Assembly (NCBI GenBank): GCA_029204225.1
Contig: CM055095.1
Span: forward strand, 26,976,161-27,040,160
Length of the DNA stretch: 64,000 bases
Direction of reading: 5' to 3'
Source of the DNA: Diphasiastrum complanatum
Lineage: Eukaryota > Streptophyta > Lycopodiopsida > Lycopodiales > Lycopodiaceae
Below, piece by piece: positions 23,881 to 35,864 of this stretch. Within the stretch, counting starts at the first letter, position 1. Every line of letters starts with the position of its first letter. The position numbers and the translations under genes were made by a program. The notes beneath the pieces were generated by a model. It had not been told where the DNA came from. It ran no database searches and saw only the letters and a list, made by a program, of their open reading frames with translations.

Positions 23881-24780
23881 ATGTGATGTAGCTCCACTAT
23901 GAATTCACCAAGGATCAATATCTCCAAGATTAGCCAACAAGCAATATGACATAACAAAAGCATGATTTGAATTTTGCTCATCAACACCATCTTCATCAAG
24001 AGTTAGATTGGTTTGCTTCTCACCTTGATCTCTCTTTTTCTTGAAGCAATCACTTGAAAAATGCCCTTTGACTCCACAATAAAAGCATTTTAACTTGGAT
24101 CTATCTTTCTTCTTGCCAACAAAAGTAGAAGGCTCACCTTGATCTTGACCCTTTGACCACTTGCTTTTGCCTTTTCCCTTGAACTTGCCATTGATGAATA
24201 TTGCTTCCTCCTCTCCAATTTGAGATGAAGAATTAGATCCACCTCTTGATAGAAGCCTAAGTTCCTCATTCACCAAGATCTCTCGCAAATCCTCCATACT
24301 TGGCAATGTCTTTTGAATAGCAAAACTTTGCACCAAATTAGCATGATCATCCAACAAGCCATTAAGAACAACTTAAACAAGCTCCACATCCTTAATGCTT
24401 TCACTATTGCATGCTAGTTCATCACTCAAAGGTTTAATTCTCAAAACAAAAGCATGAGCACCTTCATCCTTCTTTTGAAGACTTTGAAAATTTTGCCTCC
24501 TTAGGATTAGGACCCTAGATGTAGACTTGGACTCATAAATCTTCTTCAAAGGTTCCCCAGCCTCATGTGATGTTGTGCACTTACCAACTTTCTTGAGAAG
24601 TTCAATACTCACATTTATCTTGATCACATGTAGAGCTTTCTTTGCCCTCTTGCCATACCTCAATTGTTCTTGAGGTGCCAAAGGTCTCTCCTCCGCACTT
24701 AAAACGATATCCATCAAATCATTCATCTCAAGCAAAGATTCCATCCTCACCTTCCAAGTAGATATTCCAATGCACTTAGC
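23881..24780 (-). pseudogene. Copia gag
   Basis: Minus-strand gag with WKVRMESLLEMNDL near 24,750, HVIKINVSIELLKKV, SKSTSRVL, the segment SMEDLREILVNEELRL and a CCHC knuckle (CFYCGVKGHFSSDCFKKK, about 24,035-24,090). A stop near 24,372 splits it in two open parts (24373-24750 and 23905-24357). The protease active site region just downstream is damaged. It precedes the pol fragment in normal copia order. Confidence 0.85.
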
Positions 24781-25299
24781 ACACCCTTGAAAATCAACAA
24801 ATGAAACTCAAGAAGAAATCACAAAGATATGAAAACAATCTAGCCTCTCCTTTTTCTCTTTCTAGCAAATCCTAGCACATAGAATGTTGATTTCTTGATC
24901 ACAATAGTTCTAAACACAATATGATGAACTTTACTTAAGATTGAAACACACTCTTGACAAATTACAGCAACTTCAAATCAAGATATCCTATCAAATTTAG
25001 GGTTACTCCAAGAATATAAAACATTGAATCAAGCAAAATCTATATGCAAAAGCTAGAATCTAGATATTTCATCTAATAGAATGTACCATCCACAATCATG
25101 AGCAATTTTTTTCTCCACATTCTAGTAAGTGGTTTCAAGAATCGGCCATCCACAAGTGATTTGACCTAAGATGATGCTTGGACACAAAGATCCACTTTTT
25201 ATACTTGAAAATGCAAGATTTGATCTAGTAACACCTCCCAATCCACATATAATTTATGGCGCCCTCAAATCCACCTCTAGATTTGGCATAAACACCAAC
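24781..25299 (-). other. Leader or LTR remnant upstream of the copia gag, no gene seen
   Basis: AT-rich. No iMet primer-binding site was found on the minus strand here, so the 5' LTR of the 21.3-24.8 kb copia could not be placed. The LARD at 25,300 is inserted at its right end. Confidence 0.35.
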
Positions 25300-25806
25300 T
25301 GTTATGTCCATGACCAGTAAGTAGGATTCAGTATACTCCTAGTCTTGGATACACGGTACTCCAGTAAATCAAGCTGTTAGTTATGCCACGTCATATTGGA
25401 TGTGACCCGAAAGTAGCTAATATTCTTGTGAGGCCCAGAACACACTAAATGGAGTTTAGATAAGGTAGCATGTGTAGAGTTATCAATAACAATTCTATGA
25501 ATAGGTGGTCCATGCTTAGGACTCTATTCTAGGTGAATCTATGTATAGGGAACTTAGGGCTATGCATGGCTATGTGCCCAGGTTGCTTTTGGCTCTATAT
25601 ATTGAGGCCAAACTCACCCTACTCCTCATTTTGATCATGGATTCATTGCCAAGGTTTCACTCTACATTCATGCCTCTTGTTCCTTGGATTGGGGGTGAAG
25701 CTACTAGAGTTGGTTGGTTGCTTCTACTTGGCTGGGTGGTTGCTCCATAGTGTGTTTTCCATTGTGTGTTATCTTGTAAGCAGGATCTTAGGGAGCTTCC
25801 CTTATA
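25300..25806 (+). repeat. 5' LTR of LARD copy 1
   Basis: About 507 bp. A TATA-like ctatatatt lies at about 25,595-25,603. The 69-codon frame inside (25541-25750) occurs again in the other LTR but is too short and featureless to call a gene. Confidence 0.92.
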
Positions 25807-25807
25807 G

Positions 25808-25819
25808 TGGTATCAGAGC
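25808..25819 (+). other. Primer-binding site, tRNA-iMet, LARD copy 1
   Basis: TGGTATCAGAGC one base after the 5' LTR. Confidence 0.92.
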
Positions 25820-28800
25820 AAGGCTTACGAAGATTGGAGAACATGGAGAAGGGCTACCTTTCGTCAAAATTTTGGATTGGATCCATGGGAATTCTCTTCC
25901 AAGGTGGATAGCAAGTGTGCAAGTGGGTGTACTATCCCAGTTTCATTTTGCATGTTGCTAAGATCCATTACTCTTGGGATTCTTTGTGGTTTTATGGAGA
26001 ATTGTCCTTGAAGGCCAATTTGTGATGTTTTTTTGGAGCTTTTTCTTGTGTAGATCAAATCTTTGGCAGATCTGAAGTTTCCAGCAAGTGTACTTTCATT
26101 TTAGGGTTCATTAATGATGAAATTAATGATGCATGCCAGTTCTCTCCAATGATTTATGATTCTAGGCTATGTTTTGGTCAAATTTGCTTGGTTTTTCATG
26201 CTTTTTGGCACAAAATTGATATTAAGAACCAAAATCCAGCAAGATCAGATCAATTAGATGGTTGTAATTCTGTAAATTGGTTTGCATGTGTTAGAGAAAG
26301 AGTTGTATGTCATGAATTTCCACTTTATGGTGATGAAAAAACCGAAAAATAGCCAAAAATCATCATTTTTGCTTGTTTTTTTTCCATAAAGTTGGATAGT
26401 AGGTGGCTGTAAAACACCATGTAGAGCTTGTAAAGAGGTGAACCAAAGTCTTTTGAAGTTTTCCCTAAAGTTAGAACCAAGAATTCCAGCAATTGAACTT
26501 GTAGGAAGTCAAAAAAGTTCAAAAAATGACAATTTTTGGTGATTTCTGAGGGACGGATCTCTCCAAATCCATAAGGAGATCATGCTGGAACTAATTACAT
26601 CATGATTAGAATTCCTTTTTACCTTCCCAGCAAGCTATCATACCTGTGAATTGATGGGCGGTGGCTTATGCACCATCTCCATCAAGTTTGAAGCTATTTT
26701 GACTTCTACAAATCAAGAAATCTTTGTTCTCAGTCTATACTGCATCTTAGGATCAATATGAATGCTTCATGGAAGTCTAATTGATGGATTAAGACTGTTG
26801 GTAGCATCAATTCTGGGCTTGGAGAGGTGTTTGCACGTTTTTGCATGGTTCCTTCTTGTGGAAGTGCGCCCTACTACAGTTTTTCAGACACTCTAATCTT
26901 GCACGTGTGAAGCCTAGGTGGTAGGCTGACATGGCAAGCATCTTGTTCACTTGGTCTCCCTCTGTATTAAGCTTTACAGCATCCAGTTTGGTGTCCTATG
27001 GCCAAAGTTATGATCATTTGAAGTTTTGCAATTTTGTGAGTAAAATTTGCAAAATTTGGAATTGTTCTGATTGCATGCTAGTCAATTCCCTAATTTGTAG
27101 TACTGTGCTTGCATGGATTAGTTGCATGTTGATTCTCAGAGTGATTCTGACATGCATGAGGGATTTACAATTGATTTGAGTGGTCATACGCATGTGCTCT
27201 GACAGTTGGGTCACAAATCTGTGTTATTGGCTGACAAATTCCGTAAAACTGAAGTTTACGTAAAAAATTTCATAATGACGTTTGTGACTGATGTAGTGTG
27301 CTTTGCATGCCGGTTTGACATTGGGTTAGTAACATTAGGAATCGGACAATGTTTCAATTTTTTCGATTCCGATTGCCTTTTAAACTAACAGTATTTTCGT
27401 CAGAATTTTCGAATTACATAAAATAAAGCAAATTTTGAGTTTTCTGAAAAAAATCGAAATTTTGGTCATTTTTTCATTATCTATGGAATCAAATTTAGAT
27501 TAGTGAATTGATTAAACTGAGTTTATCAGTCATAATTGATCACAGTTTTTTCACTAAGTCTAAATTATTTCCCGGTGATAGATAAGTTAAAATTGATAGA
27601 AGAAACTGCAATGAATTGCCGACAATTTTTACTGTGTTGTCATTTTTTAACTTTGGAGTTGGGAACTCCTAGATTGAAAATTAAAATTTGATTTTTTTTT
27701 TTTTTTGTTGAATTTCCATTTGATAATTGGAAATCAGTTACTTGTCTAATAAGTTTTCTAATCGATGTTGATCGATAGAAATCAGTCAAGTGAGCGTTTG
27801 TGCAAGATACTCATTAAATTTGAATTAAAATCATCAAACCATATGAAATAACCAGACTGGATGAGTGGCAATAGTATTCTTTATCTAGTCAGTAAATCTG
27901 ACAAGATACGGTTCAAGAATTACTGAAATCCTATTGGTGGGATTTCCATTCATGTAATCTCATATTCTATGTTTGGATAGGTTTTGTCAATATTAAGAGA
28001 GTAATGCAAAACTAGTCAATAAAAAAAAAAACAGTCCAACTTTATTGGAAATTTGTAATAATAGGAATTACATAATGGATTTCATTTCCAGTAAAATCCT
28101 ATGGTGAATTATATTCACTCCAGGCATAGGATAGAAATGAAAATGTTTTGGATTTTTTTTCTATAGTAATTAGTTTTTAAATATTTACTAATGTCATTAC
28201 GTCTTCTTGGTACTTTGAATGAAATAGATTTTCAGGAAACTGAAAATTCTAAGGAGGAAAGAAGAGTGGACATCAGAGGTAGTAAGTGTGATCAGAAAAT
28301 GTATTTCGCAGTTAGAATTTTGGTAATCCCTATAAATAATTGCTTAATACTGGTTATTAATTTCTTGATTAGAATTCATTCAGATGAATTTGTAACTGAT
28401 ATCTTTGTAACCATTGAGTTATGCACAGTTTTGGATGTCAATTGTGAGGTCTAGAAGTGGAATCTGATACGGGATTACATTGGATCTGTTAGTTGACAGA
28501 AGCTTGTCCCTAGATTTGATACATCAGTAGGGTTTCGAAGCTTGTCAATAACCAGAAAGGTTCATAGGGTAATAGTGAACCATGTTAACTCTTCTGTCTA
28601 AGTCACGTAATCAGATGTAGATTATGGGTATCTATCTGATAGGCATGCCAGTCATCCAAATAAATGGATTCTCCAGTGTTTGGGAACAAGAGATAATATC
28701 CTATATGGATTATAGGACATCTAGATGATCACTGGATCTCTAGAATATCAGATAAGGCGGTTAAAGGTTTTCTGGAAGGAAAAGCTGATGGTATGGGATG

Positions 28801-31709
28801 TCAGTAATTTTGAAAAGGAAATTCTAGGACTATAAAGATCTCATGATCAATGATGTATTTAGTACCTAGTCGCGACATGGGAAGAAGAAAACCATTCGAT
28901 CAAATGTGGGATATTTTGAGAAATTTTGTGGTTTAATCTAGATCCCATTGTGGTATCTCATTATTTACAAAATCAGAGGCCCTCAAATCTATTTTTCGCT
29001 TTCTTAATTAATCCTTTACTTCTTAGTGATTTTTCGAATATAAGACATCAGACTAGTTTATATGAATTCTTTCCAGCATGAAGTTATTCTTCTGAAAGAC
29101 TGTTATGTCATATAAATTACTACTTGTGTGAATAGACTTGGAATTCAGATAAATTCTAAAGTTAAAATGTTTCAATAATTTAAACCTAGAATATCTCTGT
29201 TGCATAAATGGATTTTGATGGAATAGTAGTTTCTATCATTCAGATTGAAAATATTTGAAGGAGAAGTCCTGTTTGTAATAAGGTGAATCCTTTAGTGGAA
29301 GCACTTATTACTAACTTTTCTAGGATTTAGATATTTTCATATATCATCTTTCCAATTAACTTTTATGGAAATTTATAGTTTCTTTAAAAGGAGGGGTGAA
29401 GTGGTGGGATAAAATTCTATTTGGAATCTGTTGGTGGCATAGATCTCGGAAGAGAACCAGCTAGGGTATAGAAATGAGATTGGATCTGAAAGAAATTTTG
29501 GATAGTTTCAGAGTAAGATGCCTAATTGGAACTTTTCAAATAAGAGAAATTCTCTAGGGATTGTGTGGACAATCTGGAACTGGAACAGGTTTGGAATTTG
29601 AATCATTATCTATAAGTAGTACAGTAAAATGTCAAAAGTTACTAATTCCATTTTGATTGGAATAGAAGTAAATTTGATCAGAATTTAAGTCTAAGAGATT
29701 TGTACAGAAACAATCTAATCTTAGTTTTAGTACTAGGATCAGAGAGGGGTTGTTTGAGTGGAAGAAACTATGCTATTACAAGTAATTGGATTGAAAAACT
29801 GTTGAGAGTGAATTTTATTTCGTATCAGAGATTTCTTGGATATGTTATTTACTCATGAGAAATAGAAAATATTTTGTAGCTGAGTTACAAGATCTCAATG
29901 AGATATGTGAATAACATGTGTGGGTTCTGGAAGAATCTGCCAGATAAGAATGTGTTTATGTACTGGGTCATAGTGAGATTATTCTCATATGTGCACACTT
30001 AATCTTGTATGAATCTACTATGTATTCCTAGTTAATAAGGTTATCTGGTGCACTTAACCTAGTCGGTGAACATGAATATATGATCAAGTATTGTTTTGAC
30101 AGATACTTACAGAGTTAACAAATCTTTGTATAGAAGATTTATGGATTTAACTTATAAATGATTTGGGTAAGGATCTAAATGTGGTGTTATAGTAGTATAA
30201 TTGAATTCTTCACCTAGACATTTAAGATTTCTGAATCATTGGCAATTAACTTGAGTAGTTAATTACTCTAGGATGAAATTAATTGGTAAAACAATCAGTG
30301 TGATGTGGATTCACTAGAAACTGATGGTTTTGATTATATTTCTTGTAAGATGCATGATTAGTGAATCATTTTGGTTCATCAGTTGAATTATGTGCATTGG
30401 ATATACAATATTCTTGGGATAGAGTATTTCTTAGTTAAGGAATAGACTCAGCTCCTTAGTGATTGTATCCCAGAGAGCTCAAATGGATAACGAATCATAA
30501 TGAATCCAAGAATAACAATTGAATTGATATTCAGTAGGACTTTGGATGTCTAGATGTGATTTTGGATTGTAATCCAAAGTTTTGTAGTTGAAGATGATTG
30601 TCATTTTGGTATGCGTTCAGTTTTTAATTACTAGTGATTTATAGACTTGAATCTTGCACTTCAGTTAAAGAATCATGGGTGAAGAATATTCCTAAATCCA
30701 GTATTTTCTTAGTGGAAAGATTTTGGAATGATTCTTACATTTCCTGAGATATGTTGGACATATACTCCAGTATCTTGTAAATGATTAAGTATGATATGGA
30801 TTTCAGGAAATTATGATTGACGAATCATATGAAACTAAATATTTATGGTTGACGAATCATAAATAGATACTTAATTATTGTCAGAGGATTATAAGGAATT
30901 GTAGTGATTTTTAAGTGTGATGATTAATTCTTGATCTATTATTTGAGTAAGAATTCGAATCAGTGTTTTTGAATCTCTCTACTCCAGTGTTATATTTGAG
31001 GACCTATGGATCTCATAGATATTCTCACAAGATAAGTATTTTATTTGTGGAGAATTTAATTTCTCTAGTGGATGTTATTCTGCTATAGTTTATGGTCTGC
31101 AGAAGCTTGAGTACAGTTCTTCATTTTCTCCAGTTATCTTAGGAGACGCACAAGTCTATTAAGATGAATGAATGCTATTTTTTCTTGCATTTGGTGCTAG
31201 AAACAGGAGCATTTAACTCGAAAGAGTATCTGGGGTACTGAGATTTGAGTTTTAATCATTCTATATCTTAATGATTCTCCTAGAGATTCTAATTGAATGA
31301 ATTATCATATCTTAGAATTTGGATTCTAAGGATAATTGTACTTGAAAACTTATGAATTATCTGTTAGAGTTGTGGATAATTTCAGACTGTAATTATAATT
31401 ATTTTATTATTTCTTTAACTTTAGTCTCCTAAGTTAGGTTATTTCACCCAGTGTTTCATGTAAGTGTTGTACGTGAAGGTGATGTTACTAACTTGTGATG
31501 AATGTAACCCAGATGGAAAATTTATCGCTTAGTGTACTTTTCAAACCTGAGTTGTACTCTAGTGCAGAGATCATCTTTGAGTACTTGTTTGATATGAAAG
31601 TCAGACTAAGGATAATGATTTTCTCGGTTATTATTGAAAGTTAAAGGAACTATAATTCTTTCATGTTTAGAGAGCTTCTAAGGATAGAAGCAGTTTAAGG
31701 AGGGAAGAT

Positions 31710-32229
31710 TGTTATGTCCATGACCACTAAGTAGGATTCAGTATACTCCTAGTCTTGGATACATGGTACTCCAGTAAATCAAGCTGTTAGTTATGCCACG
31801 TCATACTGGATGTGACCCGAAAGTAACTAATATTTTTGTGAGGCCTAGAACACACTAAATCGAGTTTAGATAAGGTATGAGACAGTGTGTGCATGTGTTG
31901 AGTTATCAATAGCAATTCCATGAATATGTGGTCCATGCTTAGGACTCTATTCTAGGTGAATCTATGTATAGGGAACTTAGGACTATGCATGGCTATGTGC
32001 CCAGGTTGCTTTTGGCTCTATATATTGAGGCCAAACTTGCCCTACTCCTCATTGTGATCATGGATTCATTGCCAGAGTTTCACTCTACATTCATGCCTCT
32101 TGTTCCTTGGCTTGGGGGTGAAGCTACTAGAGTTGATTGGTTGCTTCTACTTGGTTGGGTGGTTGCTCCATAGTGTGTTTTCCATTGTGTGTTATCTTGT
32201 AAGCAGGATTTTAGGGAGCTTCCCTTATA
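31710..32229 (+). repeat. 3' LTR of LARD copy 1
   Basis: About 520 bp. Close to the 5' LTR, with small indels such as an additional gagacagtg segment near 31,880. Confidence 0.92.
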
Positions 32230-32262
32230 CCAACTACCATAAATGGTAATTTTTTGGTAAAA

Positions 32263-32477
32263 TGGGATTGCAGAAAGGAAGAATCGAACTCTTCTCAACT
32301 TAGCCAGATCCATGCTACATCAAGCACACCTACCTGTGAAGTTCTGGGCAGAAGCTACTACCACAGCCTGTTACGTGTAGAACAGATCTAGCACCAAAGT
32401 TGTTAACAACAAAACTCCTCATGAAGTTTGGCATGGGCACAAGCCTAGTGTCAGCCATTTAGAAATCTTTGGTTGTA
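32263..32477 (+). pseudogene. Copia integrase C-terminal fragment
   Basis: Plus strand reads RKNRTLLNLARSMLHQAHLP, then KFWAEATTTACYV and HEVWHGHKPSVSHLEIFGC, the end of a copia integrase. It has one stop. It starts abruptly next to the right flank of the LARD and ends where unassigned sequence begins. Confidence 0.75.
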
Positions 32478-33147
32478 TGTGTTGAAATTGAAAAATAATC
32501 CATCTTGATTTTAGGCTTGCTACAAACATTGTACTATGCAAGTATGTTGTTCCATAAATGCAAATGCCAAATTTGGCCTAGATAGAACTCGAGCTATATG
32601 GATATGTCATATCTAGTTGGATGATTACAACTTGCATATAGATTGTAGACTTAGAAATAGCAAAATTATACTTGTAGAAACTCGTTGCATTTCACATGCA
32701 TTAATTGTAAGTGATCTATAGTGACATGCAAGGCATGCACAAAGTGAAATGGACACATGCATGATGATTTGTACAATTCTAGTTAGAACTAGAACACTTG
32801 GTAAAAGTAGGTAGAGATACATGCATGAGATGTGACAAATGTCACACTGGACTCTAGTTTCCACTTTAGATGTCATTGAAAGGTGGATGAATGTGGTTCT
32901 ACCTCGAGCTACCTCAAACTCCATAAATATGTGTAACCATTCTCATATTTTTTGATGAATAACCAAAGCTTTGTAGCTATCTCATGCCATTTTGGATCAA
33001 CACCATTTTTGCTTGATATCTCTCTCTCTCTTTCTCTCTCTAACTCATGTTGAGGCTAATGCTCATACAATAGTTTCTTGTACTTTTGCTCATTTATGAT
33101 TCATTGCTATCATTCTCTGATTCTTATCATGCTAGATTGTGTAGCAT
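32478..33147. other. AT-rich insert in the copia fragment, possibly a solo LTR
   Basis: Separates the integrase fragment from the later pol fragment. It starts near TGTTGAAATTG (32,482) and has a CT-rich patch at 33,018-33,048. No matching LTR, primer-binding site or target duplication could be set, so the identity is open. Confidence 0.3.
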
Positions 33148-34530
33148 GGAATCTTCCAACGATAATGTTTCTTCTATAGAACCTATAGCTACAGCTACAG
33201 AAGCCGAGTAGCCGATAGTGCCTGTCATCAGACCAGACCAAGCCAGCTTGAACAGATATGAAAAAATTCAAGAAGAAGCATCATCGCATCCTGGTCAACC
33301 AAACATCCGCAGATCCTCACAGACTCAGACAGTTCTTGAGAGGCACACACCTCAATCATTAAAGAGCACAAAGTGTGCAAGCTACAAAAAGAAATCTGCG
33401 GTCTGAAACAGGTCGCAAGAGCATGGTCTGATAGAATCAACTCTTATCTCATTCAATTGGGATTTGCAAAAAATTTAGCTGACTATAATGTTTATTTGAA
33501 GCATATAGGCACCAATTTAGTTCACATAGCTCTTTACGTAGATGATGCATTTGTTTAACGACACTTCTCTTCTGCACACTACTAAGAGTGATTTGTCAAA
33601 GGAATTTGACATGACTGATTTAGGAGCTATCCATTCTTTGCTAGGAACTCACATTACTAGAAATAGGCTTCAGAAGAAGATCTATCTTAGCCAACAGGCA
33701 TATCTAAAAGGCATTTTAGAACAATTTCATATGTCTGATTGCAAACCAATTGATACTCCAATGGATCCAAATATAGTATTGACTAAAACTACTTGTGCTG
33801 ATTTTGATAGTGAAGTACTTGACATAGCAAAGTACCCTTATCATTCACTAATAGGATCTTTGATGTATGCAATGTTGTGTACTAGACCAGATTTAGCATA
33901 CACTGTTAGTACATTAAGTCAATTCATGTCTAATCCTAGGATCTCTCATTGGTAAGAATTAAAGAGAGTGATGAGTTATATTCAGAAAAGTTTAGATCAC
34001 ATTTTATGTTATGATGCAAATGCTATTGGCCCAACCGTCCTGCGAGGCTACTCCGACTGAGATTGGGGAGGACTAGTCTCTACCAAAAAATCTACTTCCG
34101 GGTTCTGTTTCTATCTGGCAGGGGGGCCGATTCATGGAACTCAAGGAAGCAGAAATCAGTTGCACTTTCTTCAACCGAGACAGAGTACATCGCAGCATGT
34201 CAAGCTTCAAAAGAAGTTGTATGGATTAGGTTGTTACTTCATGACTTACATCACAATCAGCTCAATGCTACACCATTTTGTGTGACAACTTGAGTTGTAT
34301 TTCACTGTCACTAAATCCCAGATTTCATGGCAAATCCAAGCACATAGAAATCCAATATCATTTCATTTAGAAGAAAGTTTTCTCAAGGTAAGTGATCCTT
34401 CAATACTGCTCCACAACAGAAATGGTCATAGACATCTTCACCAAGGTGCTTCCCTGGATCAAGCATCAGAAGTTCTTCAACATGCTGAACCCGACGAAGA
34501 TACCAAGGCACCAACTGTGGCCTTAAGGGA
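33148..34530 (+). pseudogene. Copia RT (second half) and RNase H
   Basis: After a linker-like stretch, RT starts late, at KEICGLKQVARAW (about 33,385), and passes through ALYVDDAFV (about 33,530). It goes on in another frame (DMTDLGAIHSLLG, PIDTPMDPN, SLIGSLMYAMLCTRPDLAY). RNase H remnants follow ([30 protein letters not shown], DIFTKVL). The YVDD motif is intact but the frame breaks right after it. The first half of RT is missing. The 3' LTR follows. Confidence 0.85.
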
Positions 34531-34695
34531 GACTGTTGGAGATTAAGCCCACAATTGTCTCCTTGATGAATGACTAATTTCTATTTCATAATTCTTCCTG
34601 CACATTTGTTGATCATTGATCTAGGGTCAGGTGAAACCAACTTTGGTTCTACGTCTGCTCATCTGATACCTGCAGGAATCACAAACTTAGACAGC
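34520..34695 (+). repeat. Polypurine tract and truncated 3' LTR of the copia fragment
   Basis: The purine run aagggaga (34,524-34,531) is followed by TGTTGGAGATTAAG (LTR start, 34,534). About 34,695 the sequence changes to the unknown-ORF element. The exact end is not resolved. Confidence 0.55.
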
Positions 34696-35126
34696 CAGTG
34701 GCAATTTTTTCAAGGCAAGGAAGATCTCATTGGTGAGCTCATTGAGGTTTGGTTTGAACTCAAATGAGATGGTTTGATTAGGTTGATACTTAACTTCATC
34801 TACTCTACTTCATGTTGGATAGAATTGTAGAAATCTATCTTTGGTTTATGATGGTGACATTGTTTTCACTAACTATAGTGAAAGGTTGAAATCAAGCAAT
34901 GATGAGATCTTGTGGGATGTTAATAATGTGTTTGAGAGGGAGTATCTTCAGAGGTTCAGATCTGAAGATATTTATAAATGCAAAGTCCTTGATGTTTTAT
35001 TGGAAGATCAAGATGTTGATCTTGAATTGCTTCATCAACACCAAGAGGCAAGTAGCAATTGGAAGCTAGTCAAAAGCATCAAAGGGGAGCCACATGGGCA
35101 AAGCATTTTGGATTTGTTTTTACAGG
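34696..35126 (+). pseudogene. Unrecognised ORF, N-proximal part (plus copy)
   Basis: Encodes FFQGKEDLIGELIEVWFELK, a stop (TGA; the minus copy has TAG at this codon), then an acidic region with TNYSERLKSSNDEILWDV, EREYLQRFRSEDIYKC and LLEDQDVDLELLHQHQ, ending at the copia insertion after GQSILDLFLQ. No domain recognised. The shared stop may be original, or the region may hold a boundary between two ORFs. Continues at 46,432. Confidence 0.6.
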
Positions 35127-35131
35127 TTCTT

Positions 35132-35864
35132 TGTCACAAACGGGTTTGTTTCATTGTCGCGAACAATTTTGTTTCTTTGAATTTTCTTTTGTGCGAAGCT
35201 CATAGGAACCTAGACATGCAACTACAGATCACAGAACAGATTTCATTCTAGCAATCAAGACGGTGGAAGACAAGGAGATGTACAAAAATAGAGCAATCAA
35301 ATTATTAGTTTAATTTTTAGAGCGAGATCGTCAGTGTCTTGCTCGTTGGTGGCTTGACACTTTGCTCTTTCGTTGTGTTTTGCTTGTTGGCAGGCTTTCA
35401 TGCACAATTGTTTCGTTTCTATGCTTTTTCTTTTATGCTCTACTCTCACACATTCTCTATGTCTCACTATATCTATTTTGATCCAGAAGAATGATAGCTA
35501 AACAGAGAATTACAAGAGTAGTTAACGCTAATCAACTAATCAGTTACTCTTTGTTGTTGCTACCCGTTTCAGTTGGGCGTGAAGTTTAAGACTCCAAGCC
35601 CATTAAGCTGTCAGCTGGCAGGGCGAAAGATTCTCTTTCATTTTTTTTTCATTTTTTTTTGTTTTGCGTTGCCTTGTGGTTTTTGCAGTCCTGGAGGCAT
35701 GTTTGATTTTCGCGAATGGTTCGTGAATCGTTCGTCCCTCGTTCATCTTGGAGGCATGTTGACTTTTGCAATTTGTTTGATCTTCATGAATTGTTCGACC
35801 TTCGAGTCAAGGCACGTTGACTTTCATGTCGCGGCAAAGTTGCAGGAGTTCACCATTTCTGACA
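35132..35864 (-). repeat. 3' LTR of the copia element
   Basis: 733 bp with TGTCACAAAC...TTTCTGACA ends on the plus strand. It matches 45683-46426 with substitutions and a few indels. Confidence 0.92.

Larger units (their letters stand above)
25300..32229 (+). mobile_element. Non-coding LTR retrotransposon (LARD type), copy 1
   Basis: LTRs 25300-25806 and 31710-32229 start TGTTATGTCCATGACCA and end CTTCCCTTATA. They are flanked by a perfect 5-bp target duplication, ccaac (25295-25299 and 32230-32234). An iMet primer-binding site (25808-25819) follows the 5' LTR, and the purine run aaggagggaaga precedes the 3' LTR. The 5.9-kb interior is AT-rich and holds no gag or pol motif. Its ORFs are at most 87 codons and are not kept in the second copy at 38,664. 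This is the structure of a large retrotransposon derivative, moved by another element's proteins. The same primer site as the copia elements suggests a copia helper (inference). Confidence 0.92.

Noticed and set aside
25541..25750. 69-codon ORF in the LARD LTR, repeated at 31,964-32,173
   Set aside because: It is repeated only because the LTR is repeated; the LTRs of copy 2 break the frame.
28191..28454. 87-codon ORF inside LARD copy 1
   Set aside because: The equivalent place in copy 2 (about 41,516-41,775) is not open, so there is no sign of coding.
32478..33147. Solo LTR in the copia fragment
   Set aside because: Termini and target duplication could not be defined; kept only as an unassigned insert.
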